Assembly: GCF_000511355.1 (NCBI RefSeq)
Contig: NC_023135.1
Span: 956,371 to 1,020,370 of the forward strand
Source of the DNA: Leisingera methylohalidivorans DSM 14336
GTDB taxonomy: Bacteria > Pseudomonadota > Alphaproteobacteria > Rhodobacterales > Rhodobacteraceae
DNA length: 64,000 nucleotides
Direction: 5' to 3'
Made by a program: the position numbers and the translations under genes. Positions 45,039 through 53,882 of this stretch are shown piece by piece. Every line of letters begins with the position of its first letter. Position 1 is the stretch's first letter. The notes below the pieces were generated by a model, which did not search any database, had not been told where the DNA came from, and saw nothing but the letters and a program-made list of their open reading frames with translations.

Positions 45039-45752
45039 ATGCGCCGTTTTCTGTGTCTGCTTGCCCTTGCCGTCAGCGCCTGTGATGTGGCGGTTGAACC
45101 TGCACCGCACTCTGCGCCGGTTGCCCAGACGCCGCGGGTGCAGGGGATGGCACCGGGGGAGGCGCGCACCGCCTTTGCCTCCGTGAGCCGGCGGGTGGAG
45201 CCGGTGGCTGAACGGGCGTGCCGCAGCCGGACCCAGGGGCTGAACTGCGATTTTCTGATCCGCATCGACCCGAACCCCAATGCAGCGCCCAATGCCTACC
45301 AAAGCCTTGACCGCTCGGGGCGGCCCGTGATCACCTTCACGCAGCGGATGCTGGGGCAGATCGCCAATCAGGATGAGCTGGCCTTTGTGATGTCGCATGA
45401 GGCGGCGCATCATATCCGCGGCCATCTGGCACGGCAGGCGCAGAACTCGGCGCTGGTCAGCGCCGGCGCCGGGCTGATCACAGCCCTTGTCGGCGGCAGC
45501 GCGGCCACCGTCTCGACCGCGCAGGATGTGGGCGGCTATGTCGGCGCGCGCACCTATTCCAAGGATTTTGAACTGGAGGCGGATGAACTGGGCACCATCA
45601 TCACCCACCAATCCGGCTACCGGCCCAGCATCGGCGTGCGCTTTTTCAACCGGCTGCCGGATCCGGGCGACCGTTTCCTGGGCACCCATCCCGCCAATCC
45701 CGACCGGGTCCGGGTGGTGCAATCCACCATTGACCGCCACGGGCTGAACTGA
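45039..45752 (+). CDS. M48-family metalloprotease, lipoprotein
   Basis: The 237-residue protein has a lipoprotein signal MRRFLCLLALAVSAC with the cysteine at 15. The zinc motif HEAAHH (HExxH) is near residue 123, and the third-ligand region ELEADELGTIITHQSGY is near 178. It is a Ste24/M48-type peptidase anchored to a periplasmic membrane face, probably in envelope quality control (BepA/LoiP-like). The IMPACT-family gene follows after 2 nt. Confidence 0.9.
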   Translation: MRRFLCLLALAVSACDVAVEPAPHSAPVAQTPRVQGMAPGEARTAFASVSRRVEPVAERACRSRTQGLNCDFLIRIDPNPNAAPNAYQSLDRSGRPVITFTQRMLGQIANQDELAFVMSHEAAHHIRGHLARQAQNSALVSAGAGLITALVGGSAATVSTAQDVGGYVGARTYSKDFELEADELGTIITHQSGYRPSIGVRFFNRLPDPGDRFLGTHPANPDRVRVVQSTIDRHGLN

Positions 45753-45754
45753 GC

Positions 45755-46147
45755 GTGGCCGCCAAGGACCAGGCTGTGCCCGCGCTGGACAGGCTGGGCG
45801 TGGTGCTGACCGACCGCGGCTCGCGCTATGCGGTGACCGGCGCGCGGGTCGCGTCGCGCGCCGAGGTCGACGCGGTGCTGGCTGAGCTGAAGACCGACCG
45901 GGCCTATGCCAAGGCCACCCATAACACCTGGGCCGCAATGCTGCCCGCGGGCGGGCTCAAGGCCGATGACGGCGAAAGCGGCGCGGGCATGGTGATCCTG
46001 CGGATGATGGAGCGCGAGGGCCTGAAAGACCATGTGATCATCGTCACCCGCTGGTATGGCGGCAAGAAACTGGGCGGCGACCGGTTCCGCCGGGTGCAGG
46101 ATGCGGTGCGGGCCTATCTCGGCCATCTAAGCGGAAACACCGGCTGA
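45755..46147 (+). CDS. IMPACT (YigZ) family protein, short form
   Basis: The 130-residue protein contains the IMPACT domain: RAYAKATHNTWAAMLPAGGLKADDGESGAGMVILRMM (about 47-83) and VIIVTRWYGGKKLGGDRFRRVQDAV. It lacks the second YigZ domain. The start is a GTG at 45755, 2 nt after the M48 stop. Function is unclear; YigZ relatives have been linked to ribosome binding. Confidence 0.87.
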   Translation: MAAKDQAVPALDRLGVVLTDRGSRYAVTGARVASRAEVDAVLAELKTDRAYAKATHNTWAAMLPAGGLKADDGESGAGMVILRMMEREGLKDHVIIVTRWYGGKKLGGDRFRRVQDAVRAYLGHLSGNTG

Positions 46148-46235
46148 ACCCGGTCCGGTTTGACCTGCATCAAATCGGCGCCTGCGCGCTGCCGCTAAGC
46201 TGTACCGGAAATGAATAAATCCGGGGAGCCGCGCG

Positions 46236-46499
46236 ATGACCGCCCATGCCGATCTGAAAAAACACGCCGAACTGTTTGACCGGATGGCCGGCGCCGTCGG
46301 GCTGGATCTGGAGGAAGAGGCGGTTGCCGGCACCCTGCGCTTTGACGAGATCGCCGAGGCGGTGCTGCGCTGCGGCCGCTGCGGCGGCGTTGGCGCCTGC
46401 CGCCAGTGGCTGTCCGAAGGCCTGCGCCCCGGTGCTGAGGCCCCCGATTTCTGCCGCAACCGCGATCTGCTGGCCTATTTGAACGAGCAGCAGGCCTGA
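46236..46499 (+). CDS. DUF6455 family protein, paralogue 1
   Basis: The 87-residue protein has RFDEIAEAVLRCGRCGGVGACRQWL (about 33-57) and FCRNRDLLAYL. The cysteine spacing C-x2-C-x5-C and a distal C suggest metal or redox binding. It corresponds to DUF6455, common in roseobacters. It is the first of two adjacent paralogues. Confidence 0.8.
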   Translation: MTAHADLKKHAELFDRMAGAVGLDLEEEAVAGTLRFDEIAEAVLRCGRCGGVGACRQWLSEGLRPGAEAPDFCRNRDLLAYLNEQQA

Positions 46500-46540
46500 T
46501 GGGCCGGGATCTTATCCCGGCCTCTGCAGGGAGCGCGAGC

Positions 46541-46801
46541 ATGCAGTCATTGGGTGACCCTCTGTATCATTTCCGGCTGATGGCCCGGATGGGCAAGGCT
46601 GTGGGGGCAGACCTGACATCTGCCTTTGCCGCGGGGGAGATCAGCCACGCGGATTGGGCCGCGATGATCACCCGCTGCCGCGGCTGCGGCGCGCCGGATC
46701 TATGCGAGGCTTTCCTGTCCGCAAATGACCGCGCCGAGGCACCGGTGCCGGGCTGCCGCAATGCGGATGCGCTGTTGCAGCTGAAGGACCGAAGTGCATG
46801 A
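46541..46801 (+). CDS. DUF6455 family protein, paralogue 2
   Basis: The 86-residue protein is homologous to its neighbour: MITRCRGCGAPDLCEAFL and VPGCRNADALLQL keep the same C-x2-C...C...C pattern. I choose the ATG at 46541 with AGGGAG upstream, although the frame begins at an ATG overlapping the previous gene's end. The two copies probably arose by tandem duplication. Confidence 0.78.
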   Translation: MQSLGDPLYHFRLMARMGKAVGADLTSAFAAGEISHADWAAMITRCRGCGAPDLCEAFLSANDRAEAPVPGCRNADALLQLKDRSA

Positions 46802-46991
46802 AAGACATGGCTGTCGAGGCCCGGAGCCTCGGCAGTGTCTTCCGCCACCTGTGGCTGCTGCGTGCTGTGGAGTTCCGCCCGCCGCGATGACACTCCTCCC
46901 GCCGTTCCGGATTTCTGCCTGGCTGCAGCTGTATTCAATCGGCTGATGCCTTAGGCCGCAGCGCGGCCCGCCCGGCCCCCCCGGCGCGCGT

Positions 46992-47027
46992 GGCAGGCTT
47001 GGCGGGCTTGGCAGGCTTGGCGGGCGG
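46992..47027. repeat. Four tandem 9-bp units
   Basis: Units GGCAGGCTT, GGCGGGCTT, GGCAGGCTT, GGCGGGCGG, i.e. an 18-bp pair duplicated. It lies 10 nt after the CDGSH gene's stop. Confidence 0.7.
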
Positions 47028-47036
47028 GGTGGTCTG

Positions 47037-47291
47037 CTACAGCTTGGCGTGGCTGCCGTCGCACAAGGGCTTGTTGCCTGAATGCTTGCAGCCGCAAAAG
47101 AACAGCTTGCCGTCCTTCTCCGCGGTGTATTTGACCGGCGCAAAGGCCGTCCCCTTATGCGATCCATCGCAGAACGGCTGCTTGCTGGACTTGCCGCAGG
47201 CGCACCAGAAATAGGTCTTTCCTTCACTCACCTCGACCGGGAAGGGGGCTTTCTGGGCGATTTCCGGTGCTGGAGTACTGTCGCTTGGCAT
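47037..47291 (-). CDS. Dual CDGSH-type iron-sulfur protein
   Basis: The 84-residue protein has two CDGSH motifs: CACGKSSKQPFCDGSHKG (about 31-48) and CGCKHSGNKPLCDGSH (about 66-81). Each can hold a 2Fe-2S cluster with three cysteines and one histidine, as in mitoNEET. Role: electron or cluster transfer, or redox sensing. The ATG at 47291 follows AAGGAG. Confidence 0.92.
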   Translation of the reverse strand: MPSDSTPAPEIAQKAPFPVEVSEGKTYFWCACGKSSKQPFCDGSHKGTAFAPVKYTAEKDGKLFFCGCKHSGNKPLCDGSHAKL

Positions 47292-47515
47292 GGCTGGGGG
47301 GGCTCCTTGGCTGGTGGCGGTCTGGCCAGAGCGTAGCAGGGAATTGGCGCGAGGGGAGGGGCAGATGGTCACAACCCCGCGGGAAGGCGCGGGCAGCGCC
47401 TAGCTCCGGCCGGGCGTGAAACGCCTTCCCGCGGGGAACGGCCGGTGCCCGGCGCGCAGGCAGGGCCCCCTCCGTTTTCCTTGCCTCCTGCCGCATTCCT
47501 GATATACGCGCGCGA

Positions 47516-48919
47516 ATGACCAGCAATCCGCCAGACCTCCGCCCCGACCTCGCCCCCCGCCCGCAGTTCGGTGATGCGCCGCGCAACGACCAGCCGACCC
47601 TTGGCATGGTTTCGCTCGGCTGCCCCAAGGCGCTGGTGGACAGCGAACGCATCCTGACCCGGCTGCGCGCCGAGGGCTATGGCATTTCGCCCGACTACGC
47701 GGGCGCCGATGCGGTGATCGTCAACACCTGCGGCTTCCTCGACAGCGCCAAGGCGGAAAGCCTGGAAGCGATCGGCGAGGCGCTGAAGGAAAACGGCAAG
47801 GTGATCGTGACCGGCTGCCTGGGCGCCGAGCCGGATTACATCCGCGAACACCACCCGCGCATCCATGCGGTCACCGGCCCGCATCAGTATGAACAGGTGC
47901 TGGACGCGGTGCATTCGGCGGTGCCGCCTTCTCCGAACCCTTACGTGGACCTGCTGCCCGCGGCGGGTGTGAAACTGACCCCGCGGCATTTCAGCTATCT
48001 GAAGATCTCCGAGGGCTGCAACCACAAGTGCAAGTTCTGCATCATCCCCGACATGCGCGGCAAGCTGGCCTCGCGCCCGGTCCACGCGGTGCTGCGCGAG
48101 GCGGAAAAGCTGGTTGAGGCCGGGGTGCGCGAGCTGCTGGTGATCAGCCAGGACACCTCGGCTTACGGGCTGGACCGCAAGTATTCGACCCACCCCTGGA
48201 AGGGCGAGGACGTGCGCAGCCATATCCTCGACCTGTCGCGCGAGCTGGGCAAGCTGGCCCCGGCCGACGAGCTGTGGGTGCGGCTGCACTATGTCTACCC
48301 ATACCCCTATGTGCGCGACCTGATCCCGCTGATGGCGGACCCGGACAACGCGCTGCTGCCCTATCTGGACATTCCGTTCCAGCACGCCCACCCGGATGTG
48401 CTGCGCCGCATGGCGCGGCCTGCGGCGGCGGCCAAGACGCTGGACGAAATCCGAGCCTGGCGCGCGACCTGTCCGGATATCACCCTGCGGTCCACCTTCA
48501 TCGTCGGTTTCCCCGGCGAGACCGAGGGTGAGTTCCAGCATTTGCTGGACTGGATGGACGAGGCGCTGCTGGACCGCGTCGGTTGCTTCAAATACGAAAA
48601 CGTCGATGGTGCGCGGTCGAACGACCTGCCGGACCATGTGCCGGAAGAGGTGAAGCAGGAGCGCTGGGAGCGGTTTATGGAGAAGGCCCAGGCGGTCTCC
48701 GAGGCCAAGCTGGCAGCCAAGGTCGGCCAGACCATGCAGGTCATCGTTGACGAGATCGACGAAGACGGCATCGCCACCTGCCGCACCAAGGCCGACGCGC
48801 CGGAGATCGACGGCAACCTGTTCATTGATGAGGGAACCGAAGGGTTGCAGGCGGGGGATCTGGTGACGGTTGAAGTGGATGAGGCCGGGGAGTATGACCT
48901 GTGGGGCGCGCTGCGCTGA
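47516..48919 (+). CDS. rimO: Ribosomal protein S12 methylthiotransferase
   Basis: RimO adds a methylthio group to Asp-89 of ribosomal protein S12 using two Fe-S clusters. The 467-residue protein has the N-terminal UPF0004 domain ([17 protein letters not shown], about 30-46), the radical-SAM motif [11 protein letters not shown] (about 169-179), [13 protein letters not shown] and a C-terminal TRAM domain. The length and [11 protein letters not shown] distinguish it from MiaB. Confidence 0.96.
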   Translation: MTSNPPDLRPDLAPRPQFGDAPRNDQPTLGMVSLGCPKALVDSERILTRLRAEGYGISPDYAGADAVIVNTCGFLDSAKAESLEAIGEALKENGKVIVTGCLGAEPDYIREHHPRIHAVTGPHQYEQVLDAVHSAVPPSPNPYVDLLPAAGVKLTPRHFSYLKISEGCNHKCKFCIIPDMRGKLASRPVHAVLREAEKLVEAGVRELLVISQDTSAYGLDRKYSTHPWKGEDVRSHILDLSRELGKLAPADELWVRLHYVYPYPYVRDLIPLMADPDNALLPYLDIPFQHAHPDVLRRMARPAAAAKTLDEIRAWRATCPDITLRSTFIVGFPGETEGEFQHLLDWMDEALLDRVGCFKYENVDGARSNDLPDHVPEEVKQERWERFMEKAQAVSEAKLAAKVGQTMQVIVDEIDEDGIATCRTKADAPEIDGNLFIDEGTEGLQAGDLVTVEVDEAGEYDLWGALR

Positions 48920-49386
48920 ACAGGCTTCGCAGGAACGTAATTCGCAAGAACACAAGATGTATGGCCGCAGCTGATCTGGAGCTGCATCCATAGCTAGGCG
49001 GCTCCATCACGGCGGCTTTGCTGTGCAATAGGGGCAAAACCCGGGGTTTCCTTCTCTCCAGACGCTTTTACCCTATGGGCTCTGTGCCAGGGACGGCAGC
49101 GCGGACCTCGATGCCTGCCGCCTGACGGTCGCCGACGGATGCCATGCGGCTTGCCTCGGCCAATTCACGGCATACATCCAATCGCCGGAAAACGGTTGCC
49201 CGGACCGTTCCCGGGCCCGGCTCATATCCTGGCCTGCACCAGCGGTGCCGGCTGCGGTAAATCCCCCCAAGCACGCAGAGCATTGATGCCGGGCGGTGTA
49301 TCATGCTTTGCACCCTGTCACCCAAGCGGTAAGCTGGGGAAAAGACCCTTGGCGGAACAAGGGGACAAGGCATGAGGAGTGGGCCG
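48920..49386. other. Gene-free gap between rimO and the AsmA gene
   Basis: This 467-bp gap contains no convincing gene. A minus-strand frame at 49068-49373 has a protein-like stretch (RLDVCRELAEASRMASVGDR) near its end but no start or family, so it may be a gene remnant. Confidence 0.35.
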
Positions 49387-51303
49387 ATGAAGCTGATAAT
49401 CCGGGTCGTGACGGCGCTGGTGCTGACGGTTGTGGCACTGGCGGCGCTGGTGCTGCTGCTGCCGGGCGAGAAAATCGCGCGCCTGGCCGCCGATCAGCTG
49501 GAAACCCAGACCGGGCGCAAGCTGGAGTTCGGCGGCAAGGTGCGGTTCACCTTCTGGCCGACACTGGGGGTCAAGGCGGATGCGGTGACGCTGTCCAATG
49601 CGGACTGGGCGGGCCCCGAGCCGATGCTGCGGGCCGAGCGGCTGACCATCGGGGTGGCGGCGGCCGAGCTGTTGCAGGGCGATGTCCGGGTCACGGAAAT
49701 CTCGGCGATCCTGCCGCATCTGAACCTGGCCACCCGCGAGGATGGCACCGGCAACTGGGTCTTTGGCGCCACCGGAGCCGGGCAAGGCGGTGCCTCTGCC
49801 GGCGGCAGCGGCGCGCTGCCGCTCAGGATTGAGTCGGTGGAGCTGACCGGGGCCTCGCTGCGCTATGCCGCGCATGGCGAAGCGCCGGTGGAGATGAAGA
49901 ATATCGACCTCGGCCTGCTGTGGCCGGACCCGGATGGAACCGTGAATGCCAAGGCGACCCTGCGTCCGGCCGGCGAGCCGGTGGAGCTGGATGCCGAAAT
50001 CGGAACCTTTGCGGCGTTCCTGGCGGGGGAGGTATCCTCGGTCGGGGCAACCGTCACCGCACCGGGCGGCAAGGGACGCTTTGACGGCCATGCCGATATC
50101 AATGGCGAGGCGAGCGGGCGGCTGACCTTTGGCGCTGATGACGCGCTGCAGACCGGTGTCGCGCTGGGGCTGTTCCTGCCGGATGCCCTGGCGCAAAAGA
50201 CCGTATTCGGGGCCGATGTGACCTATACCGCCGACGGGCGGCTGTCGATGCGCGATCTGGCGGTGGAGCTGGGCGGCAACAGGCTGACCGGCGCAGCGGA
50301 TGCCGTGTTCAAACCGCGGCCTGAGATCACCGCGCAGCTGCGCGGCGGCGCGTTGGATTTCTCCGCGTTTTCCGGCGGGCCGGGCGGTTCCGGGAGCAGC
50401 GGCGGCGCTGCATCCGGCTGGCCGAAGGACGCGATCGATGCCTCGGTGCTGGGGCTGGCCGATGCCGCCGTGGATCTGTCCTTTGACAGCCTGAAAACCG
50501 GCGGTGTGAAACTCGGCGCCAGCACGCTGAACCTGACGCTCGACCGGGAACGCGCGGTGCTGAAGTTCCTGCCTGCATCCATGTTCGACGGCCAGATTCG
50601 GGGCCAGGTGGTTGCCAACAACCGCGATGGCCTGTCGGTGGCCGGGACGCTTTCGTTCGATGGTATCAGGCTGGAGCGGGCCCTGGGGGAAACCGCGGGC
50701 TACAGCCGGCTGAACGGCGAGGCGCTGGGGGAGCTGGAATTCCTCGGGTCCGGCAATTCGGTTGACGCAATCATGCGCTCGCTCAGCGGCAAGGGCTGGC
50801 TGGAAGCGGGCAAAGGTTTCTTTACCGGCTTTGATCTGGAGCAGCTGATGCGCTCGGGCGGCAATGGCGGCAGCACCGTGTTCGACCAGATGACGGCCAG
50901 CTACACACTCGAAGGCGGCAACCTGCGCAACCAGGACCTGCTGGTTCTGCTCAAGGGGTTCCGGGCCGAAGGCAAGGGCCGGATCGGACTGGGCGCGCGG
51001 GATCTGGATTATCTGTTCACACCGCAGCTGATGCGCGCAGGCAGCGATCAGGTGCTGACCATCCCGGTGCGGATCACCGGTCCTTGGGCAAACCCGGATA
51101 TCCGCCCGGACCTGAGCCAGGCGCTGCAGACCAGAATTGATGATGCCGGGCAGGAGGCCAAGGACCGGGTGCGCCAGAAGCTGAGCGAGGAGCTGAACCT
51201 GGAAACGGAGATCGCTCCGGAACAGGACATCAACGATGTGCTGAAGCAGCGCATCGAACAGGAGGCCCGCGACCAGCTGCTGAAACTCCTGGGCGGCGAC
51301 TGA
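49387..51303 (+). CDS. AsmA family protein
   Basis: The 638-residue protein has an N-terminal membrane anchor (IIRVVTALVLTVVALAALVLLL, about 3-24) and a long periplasmic beta-rich region with AsmA signatures (GRKLEFGGKVRFTFWPTLGVKADAVTLSNADW, about 37-68; the C-terminal DYLFTPQLM and PVRITGPWANPDIRPD). AsmA-like proteins bridge the envelope and move phospholipids. The ATG at 49387 has GAGGAG upstream. It is a single gene. Confidence 0.9.
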   Translation: MKLIIRVVTALVLTVVALAALVLLLPGEKIARLAADQLETQTGRKLEFGGKVRFTFWPTLGVKADAVTLSNADWAGPEPMLRAERLTIGVAAAELLQGDVRVTEISAILPHLNLATREDGTGNWVFGATGAGQGGASAGGSGALPLRIESVELTGASLRYAAHGEAPVEMKNIDLGLLWPDPDGTVNAKATLRPAGEPVELDAEIGTFAAFLAGEVSSVGATVTAPGGKGRFDGHADINGEASGRLTFGADDALQTGVALGLFLPDALAQKTVFGADVTYTADGRLSMRDLAVELGGNRLTGAADAVFKPRPEITAQLRGGALDFSAFSGGPGGSGSSGGAASGWPKDAIDASVLGLADAAVDLSFDSLKTGGVKLGASTLNLTLDRERAVLKFLPASMFDGQIRGQVVANNRDGLSVAGTLSFDGIRLERALGETAGYSRLNGEALGELEFLGSGNSVDAIMRSLSGKGWLEAGKGFFTGFDLEQLMRSGGNGGSTVFDQMTASYTLEGGNLRNQDLLVLLKGFRAEGKGRIGLGARDLDYLFTPQLMRAGSDQVLTIPVRITGPWANPDIRPDLSQALQTRIDDAGQEAKDRVRQKLSEELNLETEIAPEQDINDVLKQRIEQEARDQLLKLLGGD

Positions 51304-51405
51304 TCCCGCCAGCCGGAGGCCGGGTCAAGCAGAGCCGCTAGGTCCCCGGGCAAAGCCCGGCCTGTCCTTGACGCGGCCGCAGGCGCCTTACAATGGAACT
51401 GGCGC

Positions 51406-51441
51406 ATGCAAGGGCAGACCTGCCCTTGCATCGCTTCTCAG
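51406..51441 (-). repeat. Tail-type hairpin of the structured repeats, copy H
   Basis: ATGCAAGGGCA (51406-51416), loop GACC, TGCCCTTGCAT (51421-51431), with CTGAGAAGCG on the minus strand at 51432-51441. The same CTGAGA-GCG plus AGGGCA/TGCCCT stem is found at 58001-58039. Confidence 0.55.
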
Positions 51442-51443
51442 CC

Positions 51444-51473
51444 AAAAGAAAAGCGCCCGCCGGAGGCGGGCGC
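51444..51473 (-). terminator. Terminator of the capsule/KDO operon
   Basis: Read on the minus strand, GCGCCCGCC (51465-51473 complement), a TCC loop and GGCGGGCGC are followed by TTTTCTTTTGG. It lies 43 nt after the phosphomannomutase stop. Confidence 0.85.
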
Positions 51474-51515
51474 GGATCGCCTGCGAAGCAGGCGAGATCC
51501 CTCTTGATCAGGAGA

Positions 51516-53012
51516 TCAGATGGTCTGGTCGTAGTCGCCGACCAGCGGTTCGGTGCGGATCACCGCGTCGATATCGGCGAAAATCGCCCGCATTTCGTCT
51601 TCGCTGTCCGAGCTTTCGCAGACCACCACCAGGTTCGGGGTGTTCGACGAGGCCCGCACCAGCCCCCAGGAGCCGTTGTCCAGGATCATCCGGGCGCCGT
51701 TCACGGTGACAACTTCCTTGATCGCCCGCCCGGCAATGCGTTCGCCTGCCTCATGCTTGGCCACCAGCTTCTGCACCAGCCGCTCCAGCACCGTGTATTT
51801 CTCGGTGTCGGCGCAATAGGGCGACATGGTCGGGGTGGACCAGGTCTTGGGCAGTGCCTTGCGCAGATCGGACATCGACTGATCCGGGTTGCGGTCCAGC
51901 ATCTTGCAGACTTCAACCGCCACCCGCATGCCGCAGTCGTAGCCGCGGCCGATGGGCTCCGCCAGGAAGTAGTGGCCGGATTTCTCGAACCCTGCCAGCG
52001 CGCCGATTTCCTTGACCCGCCGCTTCATGTGGCTGTGGCCGGTCTTCCAGTAATCGGCGGTGACGCCGTTCTTCTGCAGCTCGGGATCGCTGGCGAACAG
52101 GCCGGTGGATTTCACATCCGCGACAAAGGTGGCGTTCGGATAGATCTTGCTGAGGTCGCGGGCCATGATCACCCCCACCTTGTCGGCAAAGATCTCCTCG
52201 CCCTCGTCATCGACCACGCCGCAGCGGTCGCCGTCGCCGTCAAACCCCAGCGCCAGGTCTGCGCCCGAGGCTTTCACCGAGGCTGCCATGTCGTGCAGCA
52301 TCTCCATCGCTTCCGGGTTGGGGTTGTAATGCGGGAAGGTGTAGTCGAGCTGGTTGTGGCTCTCGACCACCTCGACGCCCATGCGGGCAAACAGTTCGGG
52401 CGCAAAGGCCGAGGCGGTGCCATTGCCGGTGGCGCAGACCACCTTCAGCGGGCGGGACATTTTGAAATCGCCCGCCAGATCGTCGAGGTAGGCTTCCTTG
52501 ACGCCGTCCACGAATTCATAGGAACCGCCGGGCGCAGGCCGGCCTTCGCCGTTCAGCACGATATCGCGCAGCTCGTTCATCTCGTCGGGGCCGTGGGTCA
52601 GCGGCCGGTCAAAGCCCATCTTGACGCCGGTCCAGCCGTTGGGGTTGTGCGAGGCGGTGACCATGGCGACCGCAGGCACATCCAGGTGGAATTGCGCGAA
52701 ATAGGCCATCGGCGACACGGCGGGGCCGATGTCCTTGACCTGGATACCGGCCTGCATCAGGCCCAGGATCAGCGCGTTCTTGATCGCCAGCGAATAGTCG
52801 CGGTAGTCGTTGCCGACGGCAATCACCGGCTCGATGCCGCGCTTGCGGATCTGGGTGCCGAGGCCAAGGCCAAGCGCGGTCATGCCGGGCAGGTTGATTT
52901 CCTCGGGGTATTTCCAGCGCGCATCATATTCGCGGAAGCCCGTCGGCTTGATCATCGCGTCGCGCAGAAAGCTCCAGGTGTTCGGGGTCACCTCAGGCTG
53001 CGGTTTGGTCAT
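51516..53012 (-). CDS. Phosphomannomutase/phosphoglucomutase
   Basis: The 498-residue alpha-D-phosphohexomutase has the phosphoserine loop VTASHNPNGWTGVKMGF (about 118-134), the metal-binding GFDGDGDRCGVVDDEGE (about 256-272) and the C-terminal phosphate site RASSNTPNLVVVCES. It supplies mannose-1-P or glucose-1-P for polysaccharides. It starts 21 nt after kdsA and is the last gene of kpsT-kpsE-kdsA, so sugar activation for capsule or LPS is its likely task. Confidence 0.93.
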   Translation of the reverse strand: MTKPQPEVTPNTWSFLRDAMIKPTGFREYDARWKYPEEINLPGMTALGLGLGTQIRKRGIEPVIAVGNDYRDYSLAIKNALILGLMQAGIQVKDIGPAVSPMAYFAQFHLDVPAVAMVTASHNPNGWTGVKMGFDRPLTHGPDEMNELRDIVLNGEGRPAPGGSYEFVDGVKEAYLDDLAGDFKMSRPLKVVCATGNGTASAFAPELFARMGVEVVESHNQLDYTFPHYNPNPEAMEMLHDMAASVKASGADLALGFDGDGDRCGVVDDEGEEIFADKVGVIMARDLSKIYPNATFVADVKSTGLFASDPELQKNGVTADYWKTGHSHMKRRVKEIGALAGFEKSGHYFLAEPIGRGYDCGMRVAVEVCKMLDRNPDQSMSDLRKALPKTWSTPTMSPYCADTEKYTVLERLVQKLVAKHEAGERIAGRAIKEVVTVNGARMILDNGSWGLVRASSNTPNLVVVCESSDSEDEMRAIFADIDAVIRTEPLVGDYDQTI

Positions 53013-53033
53013 TTGTCGAAATCTCTTTCTGGG

Positions 53034-53867
53034 TCAAATACGGATAGGGTCGGCCTTGGCCAGCGCATCAAAGCGCATAAGGCTTTCGATCAGCTGCGGC
53101 ATCTTGTCGAGATAGATCATGTTCGGCCCGTCCGACGGCGCATTGTCCGGGTCCTGATGGGTCTCGATGAAGACCGCCGAGATGCCAAGCGACACTGCCG
53201 CGCGCGCCATCAGCGGTGCGAATTCGCGCTGGCCGCCGGTGGAGCCGCCCTTGCCGCCGGGCTGCTGGACGGAGTGGGTGGCATCCATCACCACCGGGTA
53301 GCCTCCTTTGGCCATCTGCGGCAGGCCGCGCATGTCGGCCACCAGCGTGTTGTATCCAAACGAGGTGCCGCGCTCGGTCAGCAGGATCTTTTCGTTGCCG
53401 GTGCTTTCCACCTTGGCGACCACATTGGCCATGTCCCAGGGCGCCAGGAACTGGCCCTTCTTGATGTTGACGGCCTTGCCGGTGTTGCCTGCCGCCAGCA
53501 GCATGTCGGTCTGGCGGCACAGGAACGCGGGGATCTGCAGGATATCAACGGCTTCGGCCGCCACCGCGCATTGCGCTTCGGTGTGGACATCGGTCAGCAC
53601 CGGCACGCCGAATTCGCTGCGGATTGTGTCCAGGACCTTCAGCCCTTCGTCCAGCCCCAGGCCGCGCACCCCCGACAGGGAGGTCCGGTTGGCCTTGTCA
53701 TAGGAGGCTTTGAACACAAACTGGGCGCCGGCCTTTTCACAGGCTTCTTTCAGCTGCCCGGCAATCATCCGGGCGTGGTCTGCGGTTTCCAGCTGGCAAG
53801 GACCGGCAATAATTGTCAGCGGACAATCGTTGCCGAGGGTGAGGCCGGCGATGTCGATGTTTTTCAT
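53034..53867 (-). CDS. kdsA: 3-deoxy-8-phosphooctulonate synthase
   Basis: KdsA condenses arabinose-5-phosphate and phosphoenolpyruvate to KDO-8-phosphate. The 277-residue protein has LTIIAGPCQLETADHARM (about 17-34), FVFKASYDKANRTS (about 50-63), QIPAFLCRQTDMLLAAG and the KVVMDATHSVQQPGG-type VVMDATHSVQQPGG (about 192-205). Placed between kpsE and phosphomannomutase, it may be dedicated to capsule KDO, or be the general copy. It starts 15 nt after kpsE. Confidence 0.96.
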   Translation of the reverse strand: MKNIDIAGLTLGNDCPLTIIAGPCQLETADHARMIAGQLKEACEKAGAQFVFKASYDKANRTSLSGVRGLGLDEGLKVLDTIRSEFGVPVLTDVHTEAQCAVAAEAVDILQIPAFLCRQTDMLLAAGNTGKAVNIKKGQFLAPWDMANVVAKVESTGNEKILLTERGTSFGYNTLVADMRGLPQMAKGGYPVVMDATHSVQQPGGKGGSTGGQREFAPLMARAAVSLGISAVFIETHQDPDNAPSDGPNMIYLDKMPQLIESLMRFDALAKADPIRI

Positions 53868-53882
53868 GAGCTTCCGATAGCT

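Noticed and set aside
49068..49373. 101-codon minus-strand frame in the rimO-asmA gap
   Set aside because: Part of it looks protein-like, but there is no ribosome binding site or recognisable family; at most a remnant.
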